64,000 bases of DNA from Streptomyces sp. 846.5 (GTDB lineage: Bacteria > Actinomycetota > Actinomycetes > Streptomycetales > Streptomycetaceae). The translations under genes and the position numbers were made by a program. The notes under the pieces were generated by a model that saw nothing but the letters and a program-made list of their open reading frames with translations, had not been told where the DNA came from and ran no database searches. Position 1 is the stretch's first letter, and every line of letters starts with the position of its first letter. Where the stretch lies: assembly GCF_004365705.1 (NCBI RefSeq), contig NZ_SOBN01000002.1:868001-932000 (forward strand), written 5' to 3'. This document shows positions 44,755 through 53,238 of this stretch, one piece after another.

Positions 44755-45726
44755 CTATGAAGACTGTTGTGCCGGTTCTGTCTCTGGTTGGGGTTCGTTG
44801 ATCCAGACCTGTTCCGGGAGTTTGGGTGGCTGGGGTCGACGGGCGAAGCGTTCGGGGTGGCGGGCGTAAGCTTCGGCAAGGGTGGTGGCCCGCTGTTCGC
44901 GGACCAGTTCGGCGGTGCCGAAGTGGACTGACGCCGGGGTGTGCAGGCCGATGCCCGAGTGGCGGTGCTCGTGGTTGTAGTACGAGATGAATCCGTCGAA
45001 CCAACTACGGGCTTCTTCAAGTGAGTTGAATGATTTTGGGAAGTCGCTCATGTACTTCATGGTCTTGAAGTTCGACTCGCTGAAGGGGTTGTCGTTGCTG
45101 ACCTTGGGTCGGGAGTGGCTTCTGGTGACGCCGAGGTCGATCAGCAGTTGGGAGACCTTCTTGGAGGTCATCGCGGTGCCCCGGTCCGCGTGGACGGTTT
45201 CGGGCACGATGCCGTTGCGCTCGATGGTCTCGCGGATCAACTCCTCGGCGCGGTCGGCGGATTCGGCGCGTTCCACGGTCCAGCCGCAGATGTAGCGGCT
45301 GTAGATGTCGATGATGACGTAGGCGTGGTACCACTCGCCCTTGTTCGGCCCCTGAACCTTGGTGATGTCCCAGGTCAGTACCTGGCACGGGGCTGTGGCC
45401 CGCAACTGGGGGACGGTCTTGGCCGGATGGGAGGCCAGCCTGCGGCGTTCCCCGCTCTGCCCGGCGGCCTCCAGGATCCGATACATGGTGCGTTCCGAGC
45501 AGTGGTATCGGCCCTCGTCCAGTTCCCGGGCCCAGACCTGGGCCGGGGCGAGGTCGGCGTACTGCGGGCGGTTGAGCAGGTCCAGCACGGCCTGCCGCTC
45601 GGTCGTGGAAAGCGCGGAAGCCGGCGAGGGGCGCGGTGCGCGCTCGCGCGGCGTCGGCGGGTGCAGGCGCCGGTAGTGCGTGGCTCGCGAGCGTCCGGTC
45701 AGCCGGCAGGCCGCCGTGGTGTTCAA
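44755..45726 (-). CDS. IS3-family transposase OrfB (DDE integrase domain)
   Basis: 323 residues from a nominal TTG at 45726; the frame is open further upstream to about 45821 and is normally entered by -1 frameshift from OrfA. It contains an HTH_21-type region (DLLNRPQYADLAPAQVWARELDEGRYHCSERTMYRIL) and an rve integrase core with D in LTWDITKV, D in HADRGTAM and E in NPFSESNFKT. The gene appears intact. Confidence 0.9.
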   Translation of the reverse strand: MNTTAACRLTGRSRATHYRRLHPPTPRERAPRPSPASALSTTERQAVLDLLNRPQYADLAPAQVWARELDEGRYHCSERTMYRILEAAGQSGERRRLASHPAKTVPQLRATAPCQVLTWDITKVQGPNKGEWYHAYVIIDIYSRYICGWTVERAESADRAEELIRETIERNGIVPETVHADRGTAMTSKKVSQLLIDLGVTRSHSRPKVSNDNPFSESNFKTMKYMSDFPKSFNSLEEARSWFDGFISYYNHEHRHSGIGLHTPASVHFGTAELVREQRATTLAEAYARHPERFARRPQPPKLPEQVWINEPQPETEPAQQSS

Positions 45727-45779
45727 CTCCCGTTCCAGGCCGGTGAACGCCTCGTCGAGCAGGGGCTCGGCGGCGTGCT

Positions 45780-46175
45780 TCAGCCCGCGCTCTCGGAGAG
45801 CCTCTCCAAGAGCGCGTGTGTTTTTCCCAGCAGCTCCAAAGCGGCGTCGCGATGCGCCACGTCCTTCTCGAGGCGGGCGACCTTCTTGCGCAGCCGCTCA
45901 AGTTCCGCCTGTTCGGCGGCCTTCTTCGGCCGGGCCGCGGAGGTGCGCTGGTCGACCAGGGTGGCCGCCGCAGCGGCGTCGCGCGCGGCCCGCCACTCGA
46001 TGATGTGCGAGTGGTAGAGCCGCTCGCGGCGCAGGATCGCGCCCTTCTCGCCGTTCGGGGCCGCGTCGTACTCAGCGACGATCCGCAGCTTGTACTGCGC
46101 CGTGAACGTGCGCCGCTTCGGGCGGGGCGCCGGGTCCTGCCCGGAGCCGGACGCGGGGGTGGTGGTACTGGCCAT
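45780..46175 (-). CDS. IS3-family transposase OrfA
   Basis: 131 residues: HTH of the IS3/IS911 type (RRTFTAQYKLRIVAEYDAA) and a C-terminal leucine-zipper coiled coil (ELERLRKKVARLEKDVAH). It ends with TGA at 45780 and holds the slippery site near its 3' end. It forms the N-terminal DNA-binding part of the OrfAB fusion transposase. Confidence 0.9.
   Translation of the reverse strand: MASTTTPASGSGQDPAPRPKRRTFTAQYKLRIVAEYDAAPNGEKGAILRRERLYHSHIIEWRAARDAAAAATLVDQRTSAARPKKAAEQAELERLRKKVARLEKDVAHRDAALELLGKTHALLERLSESAG
45790..45828 (-). promoter_or_regulatory. Programmed -1 frameshift signal of the IS3 element
   Basis: On the minus strand the heptamer GGGAAAA (45828-45822) is phased as G GGA AAA in the OrfA frame. 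Nine bases later a 23-bp near-perfect palindrome (45812-45790) can fold as a stimulatory stem. After a -1 slip the frame reads without a stop into OrfB. Confidence 0.8.
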
Positions 46176-46252
46176 GCCGAAGTGCTCCTGTCTCGTCCAT
46201 CTAGACTAACCCGACATTCCGGGCGTCTCTGTCGAGACTGTCAGAGAGGGAC

Positions 46253-46622
46253 ATGCCGACCGCCAACATCGCCGACAAGCCGGTACCCGCCACCGTGCAC
46301 GGAACCCCGCGAGCGCGTCGGCCCGCAGATCCAGCACATCGACGGAGCGCCCGGCTCGACGTCCACGCTGCGAGGCGGCCGCATCACCATGTACGTCGAG
46401 AGCCTGACGGGCACTCTCTCCGGCGTCGAAGGCATTTCCCTGCCCCCACTCCTGCGCCTCCACCTCACCCCCGACACCGTCTCGGAGTGGCTCTACGACA
46501 TGGCCGGGAAGCTGGGCGTCAAGCTCCAACTCGGCCTGGCCGACGCCGACATCGACCAGGCCGGACAGACAGGTGGAGGGCTCGTCATCCCTGGGATCCA
46601 CGGGTACGGAACGTCTCCGTGA
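46253..46622 (+). pseudogene. Frameshifted hypothetical gene
   Basis: ATG 46253 follows AGAGAGGG at good spacing and encodes MPTANIADKPVPATVHGT; near 46305 the coding bias moves to another frame, which continues as RERVGPQIQHIDGAPGST...MYVESLTGTLSG...SEWLYDMAGKLGVKLQLGL and ends with TGA at 46622. Third-position GC is strong in both parts, so one base has been lost or gained. I do not recognise the family. The IS3 element ends just upstream. Confidence 0.5.
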
Positions 46623-46641
46623 AGCTGGGACCTTGACAGGC

Positions 46642-46690
46642 TTGCGCCTGGAAACCGACCGGTTTACCATGATGGAAAGCGGTCGGTTTA
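46642..46690 (+). promoter_or_regulatory. Paired-operator promoter before the SDR pseudogene (pair 3)
   Basis: TTGCGC (46642-46647), 17-bp spacer, TACCAT (46665-46670). Palindrome AAACCGACCGGTTT (centre 46658.5) lies in the spacer and degenerate AAAGCGGTCGGTTT (centre 46682.5) 24 bp downstream. Confidence 0.65.
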
Positions 46691-46709
46691 CCGCTCTGTG
46701 GAGGCACTC

Positions 46710-47224
46710 ATGACCGCTTTGAAGGGCGCGAACGCCCTTGCCACCGGCGGCAGCCGCGGCCTAGGCAAGGCGCCGGCGGAGCATTTGCGCGGCCCCGGCA
46801 AGGTGTACGCCATGGCTCGCTCGCCGCGCGGTATGACGCACCCCGACGCGGTCCCGGTGGCGCTGGAGATCACGGCCCTGCCTCCGTGGCGGCCGCCGCC
46901 ACGGAGGCCGTACTGATCAACAACGTCGGTGCAGCGGCCTCGACGCGCACCCGGTGCTGTCCTGGGTGGCCTTGAGCGGCCCGCTCGTACAGTGCCTCCA
47001 AGGCGGCTCTGCGGTCGCAGACCAACACTGCACGTCGACTATGTCGACACGGACCTGGCAGCGGGCGTCAGCGAACCCAAGTCCGGCCCCGCAACGTCGC
47101 CGCCCTCGCCCTCGACGGCATCGAGACCGGCGCCCACGAAATGCTCGCCGACGACATCTCCCGCGAGGTCAATACCGGCCTCGGCGACGAGCTCGCGGCA
47201 CGGTATGCCCAACTGACCACGTAA
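46710..47224 (+). pseudogene. Degenerate SDR gene (copy of the intact SDR at 59.8-60.5 kb)
   Basis: Starts MTALKGANALATGGSRGLGK, matching MTALKGANVFVTGGSRGIGK of the intact copy, and ends YAQLTT before TAA 47222. Pieces VLINNVGAAA, HPVLSWVALSG, YSASKAAL, HVDYVDTDLAAGV and AALALDGIETGAHEMLADDISREV appear in order but in different frames, with at least two internal deletions. GGAGG precedes the ATG. The linked hydrolase gene downstream is intact. Confidence 0.85.
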
Positions 47225-47249
47225 GACCCTTCACACAGGAGACGGCGAC

Positions 47250-48119
47250 ATGCCCAGCCACGAGTCACATCCCACGATTCACATTCCGGGGACCACCAGC
47301 CACACCATCGCCTCTCGCAGCGGCCGCGAAGGACAGCTGCGCTACCTCAGGGCGGGCACCGGCGCTCCTCTGGTCCTGCTGCACACCGTGCGCACCCAGG
47401 CCGAGCACTTCCGCCAGCTCATCCCGCTGATCTCGCATCAGTACACCGTGTACGCCCTCGACCTGCCGGGGATGGGCTACTCCGAGATCGTGCCCGGCGC
47501 GTCCTACGACGAGCCGGCGATGCGCGCGGGCGTCGAGCGGCTCCTGACCGAACTCGACCTCCACGACGTGACATTGGTCGGGGAGTCCATGGGCGCGGTG
47601 CTCGCCCTGACCACCGCCGCCGATCTCCCGGAGCGCGTCCGACGCGTCGTCGCGGTCAACACCTACGACTTCCGAGGCGGAATCGCCCGGTCCAGCCTCC
47701 TCGCCCGCATCGTGGTCACCGGTGTCCTCGCACCGGGAGTGGGCTCGGTGATCGCCGGGGTGGAGCCCAAGCCCGTCCTCAGCAAGATCCTTCAGGGCGG
47801 CCTGGGCGACAAGACCGCCCTGCGCGACGACTACGTCGACGAACTTCTCCAGGTGGGCCGCCGCCCCGGCTACCCGACCGTCGCCCGAGCGGTGTACCAG
47901 AGCCTGCCCAGCCTCATCGCGGCCCGCTCGCGCTACCCCGAGTTCAAGGCCCCCGTCCACCTCGTCTACGGCGAGAAGGACTGGTCCCGGCCCTCGGACC
48001 GGGAAGCCAACAAGAAGCTGCTGCCGGCCGCCGACTTCACACAGGTGCAGGGAGCGGGCCACTTCATTGCCCTGGAGAGGCCCGACGTGCTGGCCGGTCT
48101 GCTGAACCCGCTGGCGTGA
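47250..48119 (+). CDS. Alpha/beta hydrolase (copy A)
   Basis: A 289-residue hydrolase with the standard fold: oxyanion region LVLLHTVRTQAEHF, nucleophile elbow G-E-S113-M-G, acid D244 in YGEKDWS and base H271 in GAGHF. The N-terminal PTIHIPGTTSHTIASR tag is shared with copy B at 58815-59690, and the two are about 80% identical. It may be an esterase, lactonase or haloperoxidase-like enzyme; the substrate is unknown. AGGAG lies seven bases before the ATG. It is in an operon with the degenerate SDR gene. Confidence 0.9.
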   Translation: MPSHESHPTIHIPGTTSHTIASRSGREGQLRYLRAGTGAPLVLLHTVRTQAEHFRQLIPLISHQYTVYALDLPGMGYSEIVPGASYDEPAMRAGVERLLTELDLHDVTLVGESMGAVLALTTAADLPERVRRVVAVNTYDFRGGIARSSLLARIVVTGVLAPGVGSVIAGVEPKPVLSKILQGGLGDKTALRDDYVDELLQVGRRPGYPTVARAVYQSLPSLIAARSRYPEFKAPVHLVYGEKDWSRPSDREANKKLLPAADFTQVQGAGHFIALERPDVLAGLLNPLA

Positions 48120-48125
48120 CTGCCC

Positions 48126-49024
48126 CGGGAACGCCGTGGCCACCTCCATTCGCGGGTGGTGCGTGCGGGGGCCCGACTCGACCATGACGAGCGAGACGTC
48201 TTGGCACGCAAAGAAGCGACACATGGCGGAGATGCAGATCGAGTTCGATGCCCCGTCGGCGAGCACTGTGTCGCACAGGGCGTCCAGGGAGGGGGCCGGC
48301 CGACTCAGCAGGTGGCAGAGCAGGTGGAGGCCGTCGTCGATGTCGCGGTCCCTGGATTCGATCAGGCCGTCGGTGTAGAGGGCGAGCAGGCTGCCCTCGG
48401 GCAGGTCGCTCTCCGTCGCCTCGAAGGGCAGGCCTCCCAGCCCCAGTGGGGGTCCTGCCGGAAGTCGACGAGTTCGGCTATGCCTTCGGGGCTCACCACG
48501 GCCGGCAGCGGATGTCCGGCCCTGGCGAGTGAGCAGCATCGGGAGATCGGGTCGTACACGGCGTACAGGCAGGTCGCGCCCACCTCGCCGCCGATCTCCG
48601 GGTACCAGCCGGCCGGCTGGGCACCCTCCTGCTCGGTGGACAGGCGGGCGACCAGGTCGTCGAGGTGGGTGAGCAGTTCGTCGGGGGGCAGGTCGATGTC
48701 GGCGAGCGTGCGTACGGCCATACGCAAACGGCCCATGGTCGCGGAAGCGCCGATGCCGTGTCCGACGACGTCGCCGACGACCAGTGCCACTCGCGCCCCC
48801 GACAACGGGATCACGTCGAACCAGTCGCCGCCCACGCCGGCGTGCGCGCCGGCCGGGAGATAGCGGGAGGCGACCTCCACCGCCGCCTGCTCGGGCAGCC
48901 GCTGAGGCAGCAGGCTGCGCTGCAGCATCACCGCCGTACCGCGTTCACGGGTGTAGCGGCGGGCGTTATCGATACAGACGGCCACCCGGGCCGCCAGTTC
49001 CTCGGCCAGAAGCAGATCGTCCTG
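48126..49024 (-). pseudogene. 5'-truncated, frameshifted SpoIIE/PP2C-type phosphatase gene
   Basis: Minus-strand sequence from 49024 reads DDLLLAEELAARVAVCIDNARRYTRERGTA, the GAF-to-phosphatase linker of Streptomyces PAS-GAF-SpoIIE proteins, then MLQRSLLPQ, GGDWFDVIPL, VGDVVGHG (metal-binding Asp) and GHPLP. A frameshift near 48450 moves to PLGLGG...LLALYTDGLIESRDRDID. All sensor domains upstream are missing: the break is exactly at the stop codon of the NmrA gene at 49025. The product cannot be made. Confidence 0.8.
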
Positions 49025-50122
49025 CTACAACTTCCCCGTCCTGAGATCCGCGCTGCTCTTGAGAACCGCGGACTCCATGGTCCAGTTCTCCGGCTGAACC
49101 CTCTCCCAGAGACTTCCCTTGCCGAGCTCCCTTCCCATCTGGTCTTCGCGGCGGAACCACTCCTCAGCGCTTCTGATCCTATTGGGGTGAATTTCGTCGA
49201 GCAGGGCATAGTCCCTGGTGATGATTCCGTGCTTCCACACATTCCAGAAGCCCGTGAAATTGTCGCGGAAGGTCATGGTGCTCTTGTCGTTGGGATCGGC
49301 GTTGTATCCGGCAGGATGGTCAGCGATCCCGATCAGGTCCGGGCTGTTCCAGTAGGTGTCCAGATCGGTGTCGATGTACTGCGCCGGATGCCCGGTGACC
49401 TTCTCGAATGCTGCGGCCATATCGGCGTAGGTCATGTGCTCGATGGCGACTTCGAGGTCCATGCCGTTGGCCCGTTCCGGGTGGTCGAAGAGCCAGCGGA
49501 CGTAGAAGCCGCAGTCTTCCAAGGCCACGTGCGGAACGGCCCCGTCGCCGAGTGGGACTCGCCAGGTGACGACACCGTCCTCGATGCTGGGCGTCATGGG
49601 TGTGAGCGGTGAGATGACCATCTCGATGTAGGGGCCCGAGGTGAAGACCGCCGCTCCCATCCGGTCCCTGTTCTTCTCGTTCTGGAACAGCACCCATTCG
49701 GCCATGCGGCCCTTGCCGTCATAGTGGCCGGTACGGAACCTGGAGTCGTAGCCTGACTTCTTGAGGGCGTAGTCGAGGTTTCCGTACACAAAGAACTTGA
49801 TTCCTTCCTCGATCGCTATCTCATAAGTGCGGATGGCCCAGTAGGTCTCGGCCTTCTCGCCGGTGTTGAACCCGTCGATGTTGACGAACGCCCCGTCACA
49901 GCCGCGAAATCCTTCGCGCAGCACGTCCTCGTCAGCGAACGTCCCTTCGAGGACGGAGACGTTGCCGAGCGCGAGGAGTTCCTGGGCCCGGGGGGAGGTG
50001 GCATCCCGCGTGAGGACCCGGACGGAGTACTTCTTGTCTGCGACAAGGGCGCGGACGATGGGAACTCCTTGGGCCCCTGTACCGCCGATGACGAAGATGG
50101 TGGAGGTGGCGTGAGAGGACAT
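49025..50122 (-). CDS. NmrA-family NAD(P)-binding protein
   Basis: A 365-residue atypical SDR with FVIGGTGAQGVPIVRAL (GGxGxxG nucleotide loop) and VRVLTRDATS for NADP binding, and no YxxxK active site in the usual place. Such proteins are redox sensors or quinone/isoflavone-type reductases; here neither can be chosen. ATG 50122 has GGAG nine bases upstream. The promoter about 165-195 bp upstream contains a pair of the recurrent palindromes. Its stop codon abuts the phosphatase remnant. Confidence 0.85.
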   Translation of the reverse strand: MSSHATSTIFVIGGTGAQGVPIVRALVADKKYSVRVLTRDATSPRAQELLALGNVSVLEGTFADEDVLREGFRGCDGAFVNIDGFNTGEKAETYWAIRTYEIAIEEGIKFFVYGNLDYALKKSGYDSRFRTGHYDGKGRMAEWVLFQNEKNRDRMGAAVFTSGPYIEMVISPLTPMTPSIEDGVVTWRVPLGDGAVPHVALEDCGFYVRWLFDHPERANGMDLEVAIEHMTYADMAAAFEKVTGHPAQYIDTDLDTYWNSPDLIGIADHPAGYNADPNDKSTMTFRDNFTGFWNVWKHGIITRDYALLDEIHPNRIRSAEEWFRREDQMGRELGKGSLWERVQPENWTMESAVLKSSADLRTGKL

Positions 50123-50266
50123 GGTTATTGACTCCAGAAGTTGAGTACGCACGCGATCAGCACGCGATGGACGCGGCACGTTCGGGGCTTGTCTCTGCGT
50201 CAGCTTGGCGACCAACGGCGCCGACCGGCTGACGCCATGCCGCTGCCCGTGGGCCACGAGACTTCA

Positions 50267-50316
50267 GAAACCGATCGGTTTCTCCCAGGGTACACCGATC
50301 GGTTTCCAGGCGGCAA
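50267..50316 (-). promoter_or_regulatory. Paired-operator promoter of the NmrA gene (pair 4)
   Basis: Reading leftward: TTGCCG (50311-50316), 18-bp spacer, TACCCT (50287-50292). Palindromes with centres 50298.5 (spacer) and 50274.5 (perfect GAAACCGATCGGTTTC) are 24 bp apart. Confidence 0.65.
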
Positions 50317-50346
50317 GCCCCCGGCGCCGGTACTCAGGTGCCCTCG

Positions 50347-50751
50347 TTACTCCAGCGGTGTGATCGCGTTGAGGCCAATCGCCGGTTTACCATTCCCGCA
50401 TCTGAGTTCGACGGTTGCGCGCACAGGGACCCTGACCGGACACCTGCCCAGGTGACCAAGCCAGAGGTGGACGACGGGTGCTCCGAGATGCTGCGCCTCC
50501 GGGCCTTCTTGCGGCGGCGCAGCGAGAAGGCGTTGGCCTTCGGCCCCATGACGGCGAGCACGGCGGGCAGCGCGACAGTCGAACAGCTGGCGCATCGATC
50601 GCTTCGATACCCCGGCGGCGCGACACGACTCGTCGACACCACTGCGGACGCCCCGTCCGCGGAAGGGCTGCGCGGCGATGTCGAGCGACCGATCGCGCGT
50701 CGAGACGGCACCGGAGGCCGACGCGGCCGGCCTCATTGTCGGATCAATCAC
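50347..50751 (-). pseudogene. Remnant of a third TetR paralogue, divergent from the MFS gene
   Basis: The minus strand encodes RSGVDESCRAAGVSKRSMRQLF, which aligns with IGVDALCRAAGVSKRSMYQLF of the TetR proteins at 40.1 and 43.5 kb. The rest of the ligand domain is not recognisable in any frame. It is placed as a divergent regulator of the MFS pump would be, with the operator pair between them. Confidence 0.65.
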
Positions 50752-50773
50752 AGGTCAGAGGCCCATCGTTCAC

Positions 50774-50824
50774 TTGCACCGAGGAAACCGATCTGTTTTC
50801 ATGATTGGAAACAGATCGGTTTCC
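50774..50824 (+). promoter_or_regulatory. Paired-operator promoter of the MFS gene (pair 5)
   Basis: TTGCAC (50774-50779), 17-bp spacer, weak TTTCAT (50797-50802). AAACCGATCTGTTT (centre 50791.5) lies in the spacer; AAACAGATCGGTTT (centre 50815.5) is 24 bp downstream. Confidence 0.6.
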
Positions 50825-50863
50825 GACCAATGGTCGGCCCATGACCAGCGACTAAGGGGAAAC

Positions 50864-52363
50864 GTGAGTACCACCTTCGACCGCGGGGCGCCCGCCTCCG
50901 GGAAAACAGACTCGGGCCGCCGCGGCTCACATGCCGTGCGCTGGTTGGTGCTCGTCGTGCTGGGTGTGGCGCAGCTCATGGTCACGCTCGATGCGACCGT
51001 CGTGAACATCGCGCTGCCCCAAGCGCAACACGACCTCGGTTTCAGCGACGGCAGCCGGCAGTGGGTCATCACGGGTTACGCCCTGGCGTTCGGCAGCCTG
51101 CTGCTGCTCGGTGGCCGGCTCGGTGACCTGTTCGGCCGACGGACGACCTTCGTGACCGGCCTGATCGGTTTCGCGGCCGCATCCGTCGTCGGCGGCGCGG
51201 CCGGCAGCTTCGAGATCCTCGTCGCGGCCCGCGTGGCCCAGGGTCTGTTCGCCGCGCTGCTCGCGCCCGCGGCGCTCTCACTGCTCAGCGTGACCTTCAC
51301 CGACCCGGCGGAGAGGCCGAAGGCGTTCGGCATCTTCAGTGCGTTGTCCGGTGCGGGCGCCGCGGTCGGACTCCTGCTCGGCGGCATGCTCACCGAGTGG
51401 GCGTCATGGCGCTGGGTGATGTACGTGAACGTCGTCTTCGCGGGCGTCGCGCTGGTCGGTGCGCTGCTGTTGCTGGCCAAGCCCGTGGTCACCGAACGAC
51501 CTAAGATCGACATTCCCGGCACCGTCGTGGTGAGCGCCGCACTGTTCGGCATCGTCTACGGATTCGCGCACGTCGAATCCACCAGTTGGACCGACCCGGT
51601 CGCCCTCGGCTCCATGATCAGCGGCGTGGTGCTGCTCGCGGTATTCGTCTGGCTGGAGCTCAGGGTCGCGCATCCGCTGCTGCCGCTGCGAGTCGTGCTG
51701 GACCGGACCCGAGGCGGTTCGTTCCTGGCCGTGTTCGTCCTGGGCATGGGGATGTTCTCGATCTTCCTGTTCCTGACCTATTACCTGGAGGCCAGCATCG
51801 GCTACTCGCCGATCAAGGCCGGTCTGTCCTTCCTGCCGATGGTCGGCGGCATCGTCGCCTCATCGACCACGGTGCCTTCGCTGCTGCTGCCCAAGATCGG
51901 CCCGAAGGCCGTGGTCAGCGCCGGCTTCCTGGTCTCCGCATCCGGTATGGCCCTGCTGACCCGGCTCACACTGGACAGCGCCTACGTCGCCAACATCATG
52001 CCGGGCATGATCCTGCTGGGCCTCGGCATCGGTGCGGTGATGACCACCGCGTTCCAGGGTGCGACCGCAGGCGTGCACCACGAGGACGCGGGCGTCGCCT
52101 CGGCGCTGATCAACACCAGCCAGCAAGTGGGCGGCTCGATCAGCACGGCGCTACTGACCACCGTTGCCTCATCCGCCGCGACCCACTACCTGTCCTCGCA
52201 CAAGCCCGGCGCGCTGACCGTGGCCCAAGCCGGGGTCGAGAGCTACACGGCCACCCTGGCGTGGGGTGCCGGGATCTTCCTGGTCGGTGCGGTGCTCACT
52301 GCGATCCTGATGCCGAATGCGGCTCTGGCGCCGTCGGAGGGCGAGCCCGTGATCGCCCACTGA
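50864..52363 (+). CDS. DHA2-family MFS drug exporter (14 TM)
   Basis: A 499-residue EmrB/QacA-type pump. The signature LDATVVNIALPQAQ is in helix 1, GGRLGDLFGRRTTFV is MFS motif A, and about fourteen helices follow; the C-terminus is APSEGEPVIAH. It would export drugs or toxic metabolites in exchange for protons. The GTG at 50864 is chosen because AAGGGG lies just before it and the encoded start precedes helix 1 by the usual distance. The promoter contains operator pair 5, and a decayed divergent tetR lies upstream. A broken copy of its 3' end lies at 44.5 kb. Confidence 0.9.
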   Translation: MSTTFDRGAPASGKTDSGRRGSHAVRWLVLVVLGVAQLMVTLDATVVNIALPQAQHDLGFSDGSRQWVITGYALAFGSLLLLGGRLGDLFGRRTTFVTGLIGFAAASVVGGAAGSFEILVAARVAQGLFAALLAPAALSLLSVTFTDPAERPKAFGIFSALSGAGAAVGLLLGGMLTEWASWRWVMYVNVVFAGVALVGALLLLAKPVVTERPKIDIPGTVVVSAALFGIVYGFAHVESTSWTDPVALGSMISGVVLLAVFVWLELRVAHPLLPLRVVLDRTRGGSFLAVFVLGMGMFSIFLFLTYYLEASIGYSPIKAGLSFLPMVGGIVASSTTVPSLLLPKIGPKAVVSAGFLVSASGMALLTRLTLDSAYVANIMPGMILLGLGIGAVMTTAFQGATAGVHHEDAGVASALINTSQQVGGSISTALLTTVASSAATHYLSSHKPGALTVAQAGVESYTATLAWGAGIFLVGAVLTAILMPNAALAPSEGEPVIAH

Positions 52364-52424
52364 GCCGCGGAACTCACCGAGAATACGCGCTCGCCACAAC
52401 GAGTGGACTGTGGAAACGGCCCTG

Positions 52425-52473
52425 CCGCCTGCGATGATTTGGCCGCCTTCAAGGCACAAGTCATCGCAGGCGG
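52425..52473. terminator. Strong inverted repeat downstream of the MFS gene
   Basis: Perfect 13-bp arms (52425-52437 with 52461-52473) around a 23-base loop that itself contains GCCTT/AAGGC. It lies 62 bp past the MFS stop. There is no T run. It is a probable transcription terminator or an IS-derived palindrome. Confidence 0.5.
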
Positions 52474-53080
52474 CGGGCGCCTTCCATCAACACGGCTTGA
52501 CGAAGTGGGCCGTAATTCCGAGGCTGTTGGCACGCTGGCCAAGGCGGGCTCCGCCGACCTCATGGGGATGGACACCTTCTCCGCCGCTGCTCGGGGCTGC
52601 GATCGCCGCGGAGTGGCTGCGTCGGAATCCGGCGAGGCCGTCCCGGGACCGGCCGAATACGGCGCGGACGCCTGGCGCGGCATGGGGCATGGGCTCGCGC
52701 AGCGCGGCCCAGTCCGGGGCGTTGCGGGTGGCGATCCAGGCCCACAGGGTCGAGATGCCAGTGGGGAGGATCAGAGGGCGGCGGCCGTGAGTCGCCGTGG
52801 CCAGCCCGGCTGCTGGCCCTGCTCTCGGCGGCGAAGGCGGGTTCCTCGGCCAGGATCGGTGCGACCTCGAAGGTCGCCGCGTCGATATCGGCGAGCATGT
52901 CATCGATCTCGGTGAGACATCGGTCAGCGACCCGGCTGATCAGAATCGTGACGGGGCCCATACCGTCGCCCACGCGCGGCTCCTCAATCTCGCACCGCCC
53001 AAAGGAATGTCGTTCCCGCGGTGCGCCGCGTCCCAGACCCTCTCGCTCAAGTACCCGTCGCTCCGCTGTGAATACAGCGT
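52474..53080. other. Gene-poor debris region
   Basis: No intact gene. Minus-strand fragments such as RPLILPTGISTLWAWIATRN and RCLTEIDDMLADIDAATFEVAPILAEE have coding-like bias but are not recognised and lie in different frames. Probably remains of one or two genes broken by insertions. Confidence 0.4.
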
Positions 53081-53237
53081 GCACCATTTTCGCCCGCCTG
53101 AACACGGCGTTTCCCTTGCGGAGTTGCTTCAGTTCCCCGTGTTCGGCGGCGGTCAGCCGGTCGTCCCGCTCGCCGAGGTCGACCTCGGCCTGGCGGCCCC
53201 AGCCGCACGGAACTCTTGTCCGTGCGGCTTCGGACGG
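53081..53237 (-). pseudogene. IS3-family OrfA fragment
   Basis: Minus strand encodes WGRQAEVDLGERDDRLTAAE followed by ELKQLRKGN..FRRAK, matching the C-terminal helix and leucine zipper of IS3 OrfA proteins. It lacks the N-terminal HTH, which is cut at the boundary with the TIM-barrel gene. Confidence 0.65.
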
Positions 53238-53238
53238 C

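Larger units (their letters stand above)
44728..46216 (-). mobile_element. IS3-family insertion sequence with OrfA/OrfB
   Basis: About 1.49 kb. Ends are provisional: TGTC...AGTC...GACGA at 44728-44746 and a diverged complement at about 46193-46216 (TGTC, AGTC and GACGA shared). OrfA and OrfB overlap in the -1 frame with a frameshift signal. No target duplication could be recognised. The element separates the scrambled remnants from the next gene. Confidence 0.8.
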
